DNA from: Pseudomonadota bacterium
GTDB taxonomy: Bacteria > Pseudomonadota > Alphaproteobacteria > Caulobacterales > Caulobacteraceae
Length of the DNA stretch: 25,651 bases
Reading direction: 5' to 3'
Assembly: GCA_023416055.1 (NCBI GenBank)
Contig: JAEZIH010000016.1
Location: forward strand, 1 to 25,651
How positions within the stretch are numbered: position 1 is the stretch's first letter; each line of letters begins with the position of its first letter. Both the position numbers and the translations under genes were made by a program. Shown here one piece after another: positions 23,667-25,651 of this stretch. The notes beneath the pieces are model-generated. The model was not told the DNA's origin, did not search any database, and worked only from the letters and a program-made list of their open reading frames with translations.

Positions 23667-25226
23667 TCAGGCCGCCTTGTCCATCTCGGCCATCTGCTGG
23701 ATGGCCACATAGTCCGTCTTGCCGGTTCCCAGCACCGGCACCTCGCCGACGCGCAGGATCTTCTTGGGCACGGCCAGCTCGGGTGCGCCATGGCTGCGGG
23801 CCCATTCCGCCAGACGCGCGACCTCGGCGTCCTTGCGGTCGGTGACCAGCACCAGCTTCTCGCCCTTGCGGCTGTCAGGCACCGAGACCACGGCGTGGCG
23901 CGCCTCGGGCCACACCGCGCTGGCCAGCCCCTCGACGGCCGTCAGCGACACCATCTCGCCGCCGATCTTGGCGAAGCGCTTGGCCCGGCCGAGGATGGTG
24001 ACGTAGCCCTCGTCGTCGATGTCGACGATGTCGCCGGTGTCATGCCAGCCGTCCTGCAGCGGTTCGATGGCCATGGGATCGTCGGCGGAGAGGTAACCCT
24101 CCATGACGTTGGGACCGCGCAGGTAGAGCCGTCCGCCCTCGCTGATCCCCGGCACCGGCTCCAGCTTCCAGTCAATGCCCGGCAGGACCTGGCCGACCGA
24201 GCCGGGCCGGTTGCGATCCGGATGGTTCACCGCCACGACCGGCGAGGCCTCGGTGGCGCCGTAGCCCTCGAGAACCTTCAGCCCGTGGAAACGGGTGTTG
24301 AACAGGTGGTGGGTCTCGTCGCGGACCCGCTCGGCCCCGGCCACCACGAATTCCAGGGTGTCGAAGTCGTCGGGCGAGGCGACGCGGGCGTACTGGTTCA
24401 GGAAGGTGTCGGTGGCGAACAGGATCGACGCCTTCACCTGCGGCAGCAGCTCGACGATCTGCTTGGCGTGCAGGGGAGAGGGGTACTGGAAGGCCTTCAT
24501 GCCCTGCAGCAGGGGCAGGAGAACGCCGCCGGTCAGGCCGAAGCAGTGGAAGGTCGGCAGCGGGTTGAACATCACCCACTCGGGCTTCAGCTCGATGTGC
24601 TGGGCGACCTGGCGGCAGTTGGCGACCAGGTTCGACTGGCTGAGCACCACGCCCTTGGGCGCGCCGAAGCTGCCGGAAGTGAACAGGATGACCCCCGGCG
24701 AGGACGGCTCCGTCTTCACCCGGAAGCGGCGCGGCATCAGGCCCGCCATCAGGCCGTAGAGCTTGTCCTGGATGCCGATCGAGGCGCGCACGTCGTCGAG
24801 CCAGACCACCTGGGCCACGGTTTCGATCTGGGCGATCAGCTCCTCGATCTTCGCCTGCTGGACGAAGCGGCGGGCGGTCAGGATTTTCTTCACTCCGGCG
24901 GCCTCGATGGCCGCCTTTATGTTCCGCTCGCCGGCCGTGAAGTTGATCATCACCGGCACGCGGCCGTGGGCGTGCAGGCCGTAGTAGGTGACCACCACGC
25001 CCATGCTGGAGGGCAGCAGGATGCCGACGCGCTCGCCCGGTGCCGTCATGCCGGCGATCTTGCGACCCAGCACGAAGGCGGCGCGGATCAGGCCGGTATA
25101 GGTCAGCGGCTTGCGGTCCTGGTCCTCCAGGATTTCCTTGTCGCCGTAGGTTTCGCGGGCCGCGATCAGGGCGTCGAAGACGGTTTCCTCGACGGCCGCA
25201 GGGTCCAGGGGCAGGCGCAAACACAT
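23667..25226 (-). CDS. AMP-forming acyl-ACP/acyl-CoA synthetase, Aas C-terminal type
   Basis: A 519-residue ANL-superfamily ligase that activates a fatty acid as acyl-AMP and transfers it to a thiol. Motifs: P-loop FTSGSFGAPKGVV (182-194, Thr replaced by Phe in the usual TSGSTG), PTFHCFGLTGGVLLPLLQG, YGATEASPVVAVN (322-334), DTGDIVDIDDEGYV (396-409), and GRAKRFAKIGGEMVSL (413-428). The last plus VPVLGTGKTDY (Lys503 as catalytic Lys) closely recalls E. coli Aas. Aas is a fusion of an acyltransferase and this synthetase; here the acyltransferase half is absent. The role is probably fatty-acid or lysophospholipid recycling, not proved. GGAGG directly abuts the ATG at 25226 but lies 6 bases before an in-frame TTG at 25218-25220, so the TTG may be the true start. 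The gene is divergent from lipA over 161 bases. Confidence 0.88.
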   Translation of the reverse strand: MCLRLPLDPAAVEETVFDALIAARETYGDKEILEDQDRKPLTYTGLIRAAFVLGRKIAGMTAPGERVGILLPSSMGVVVTYYGLHAHGRVPVMINFTAGERNIKAAIEAAGVKKILTARRFVQQAKIEELIAQIETVAQVVWLDDVRASIGIQDKLYGLMAGLMPRRFRVKTEPSSPGVILFTSGSFGAPKGVVLSQSNLVANCRQVAQHIELKPEWVMFNPLPTFHCFGLTGGVLLPLLQGMKAFQYPSPLHAKQIVELLPQVKASILFATDTFLNQYARVASPDDFDTLEFVVAGAERVRDETHHLFNTRFHGLKVLEGYGATEASPVVAVNHPDRNRPGSVGQVLPGIDWKLEPVPGISEGGRLYLRGPNVMEGYLSADDPMAIEPLQDGWHDTGDIVDIDDEGYVTILGRAKRFAKIGGEMVSLTAVEGLASAVWPEARHAVVSVPDSRKGEKLVLVTDRKDAEVARLAEWARSHGAPELAVPKKILRVGEVPVLGTGKTDYVAIQQMAEMDKAA

Positions 25227-25387
25227 CCTCCGTGGCGCGTTGGCCGCGCCTTGTCTGAGCGCGCAAACTAGAGCGGGCCGTCAGTATTGAAAAGATGCGT
25301 TACCCTGCGTGAACCCGGCGCCCGCCTTGCCATCGCCGCACGGAAGGACGACATAGCGGCTTCGCAACGCCCGGAGCCCGCGCCGCC

Positions 25388-25651
25388 TTGGTCACGCTGA
25401 TCGACACCCTGACGAAATCGCCGGCCGAGCTGCGCCACCCGGAGAAGCAGAACCGGCCGGAGACGGCCGTGCTGAAGAAGCCGGACTGGCTGCGCGTCAA
25501 GGCGCCCGGGTCGGGCCAGTACAACGCCACCCGGGCGATCGTGAAGGAGAAGGGCCTCCACACGGTCTGCGAGGAGGCCGCCTGCCCGAACATCGGCGAG
25601 TGCTGGAGCCAGAAGCACGCCACCCTGATGATCATGGGCGACACCTGCACG
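25388..25651 (+). CDS. lipA: Lipoyl synthase LipA, N-terminal part (3' truncated)
   Basis: The first 88 codons of lipoyl synthase are visible; the frame runs off the window end. LipA is a radical SAM enzyme that inserts two sulfurs into octanoyl chains on lipoyl domains of pyruvate and 2-oxoglutarate dehydrogenases. The auxiliary [4Fe-4S] cysteines are seen in [12 protein letters not shown] (CxxxxCxxxxxC). The last visible residues, MGDTC, reach the first Cys of the radical SAM cluster. [10 protein letters not shown] and [11 protein letters not shown] fit the alphaproteobacterial N-terminus. No ATG occurs upstream in frame; the start is the TTG at 25388-25390 with GGAG at 25373-25376. The upstream 161-base divergent gap shows TTGAAA (25287-25292) but no convincing -10. 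Confidence 0.94.
   Translation, partial: MVTLIDTLTKSPAELRHPEKQNRPETAVLKKPDWLRVKAPGSGQYNATRAIVKEKGLHTVCEEAACPNIGECWSQKHATLMIMGDTCT

Noticed and set aside
23622..25271. 549-residue plus-strand frame opposite the acyl synthetase gene
   Set aside because: Its composition and position match an antisense shadow; the minus-strand gene has full ANL motifs.
25227..25387. Riboswitch or small gene in the gap between the acyl synthetase and lipA
   Set aside because: The 161 bases show a TTGAAA element and GC-rich text but no recognisable conserved fold or open frame with a start site.

Overview
The window is GC-rich, tightly packed chromosomal DNA from an alphaproteobacterium, most likely a Caulobacteraceae member (Caulobacter/Brevundimonas group). 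Three things point there. A PopA-type protein carries two receiver modules and a degenerate GGDEF domain. An ispD-ispF fusion stands next to a dus(nifR3)-ntrY-ntrX-aminotransferase-hfq-hflX run. Many starts are coupled to the preceding stop by 4-bp ATGA or GTGA overlaps. I saw no rRNA, tRNA, CRISPR array, insertion sequence or prophage gene, and no intergenic gap exceeds about 165 bp. The genus is an inference from gene content only.

Layout. 1-2363 (+): the C-terminal half of mfd, then a GNAT acetyltransferase. 2370-4429 (-): popA-like gene followed by an SRPBCC gene, translationally coupled. 4585-5544 (+): YihY/BrkB membrane protein, converging on 5507-6225 (-): cinA C-terminal-type amidohydrolase coupled to a TusA-like gene. 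6304-8604 (+): membrane-fused spermidine-synthase-like protein, converging on 8601-9752 (-): ispDF. 9816-18712 (+): the main block of dus, ntrY, ntrX, D-amino-acid-aminotransferase-like gene, hfq, hflX and a CPA1 Na+/H+ antiporter. 18737-20895 (-): a GPH-type sugar/cation symporter coupled to mazG. 21023-22365 (+): a secreted VanY-type peptidase coupled to a small HELTH metallopeptidase-like gene. 22430-23200 (+): a DODA-type dioxygenase, converging on 23197-23592 (-): DoxX. 23667-25226 (-): an Aas-type acyl-ACP/acyl-CoA synthetase without the acyltransferase half. 25388-end (+): the start of lipA.

How the genes fit together. ntrY-ntrX is a membrane sensor and regulator pair embedded in a run with the tRNA dihydrouridine synthase and the Hfq/HflX RNA and ribosome genes. 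In Caulobacter and relatives, ntrB-ntrC lies between nifR3 and ntrY; here the dus stop overlaps the ntrY start and nothing lies between. The NtrX ATPase domain also lacks the GAFTGA loop that contacts sigma-54. PopA is known in Caulobacter as a c-di-GMP effector in CtrA proteolysis, and the copy here keeps the binding (I-site) motif while losing the catalytic one. The rest is housekeeping: DNA repair, isoprenoid precursors, nucleotide-pool cleaning, lipoate synthesis, cell envelope.

I did not find a convincing undescribed multi-gene system. The best leads are the popA-SRPBCC coupling, the coupled peptidase pair at 21023-22365, an 11-bp perfect inverted repeat just upstream of the symporter start at 20895, and a hairpin that would cover the doxX ribosome-binding site.
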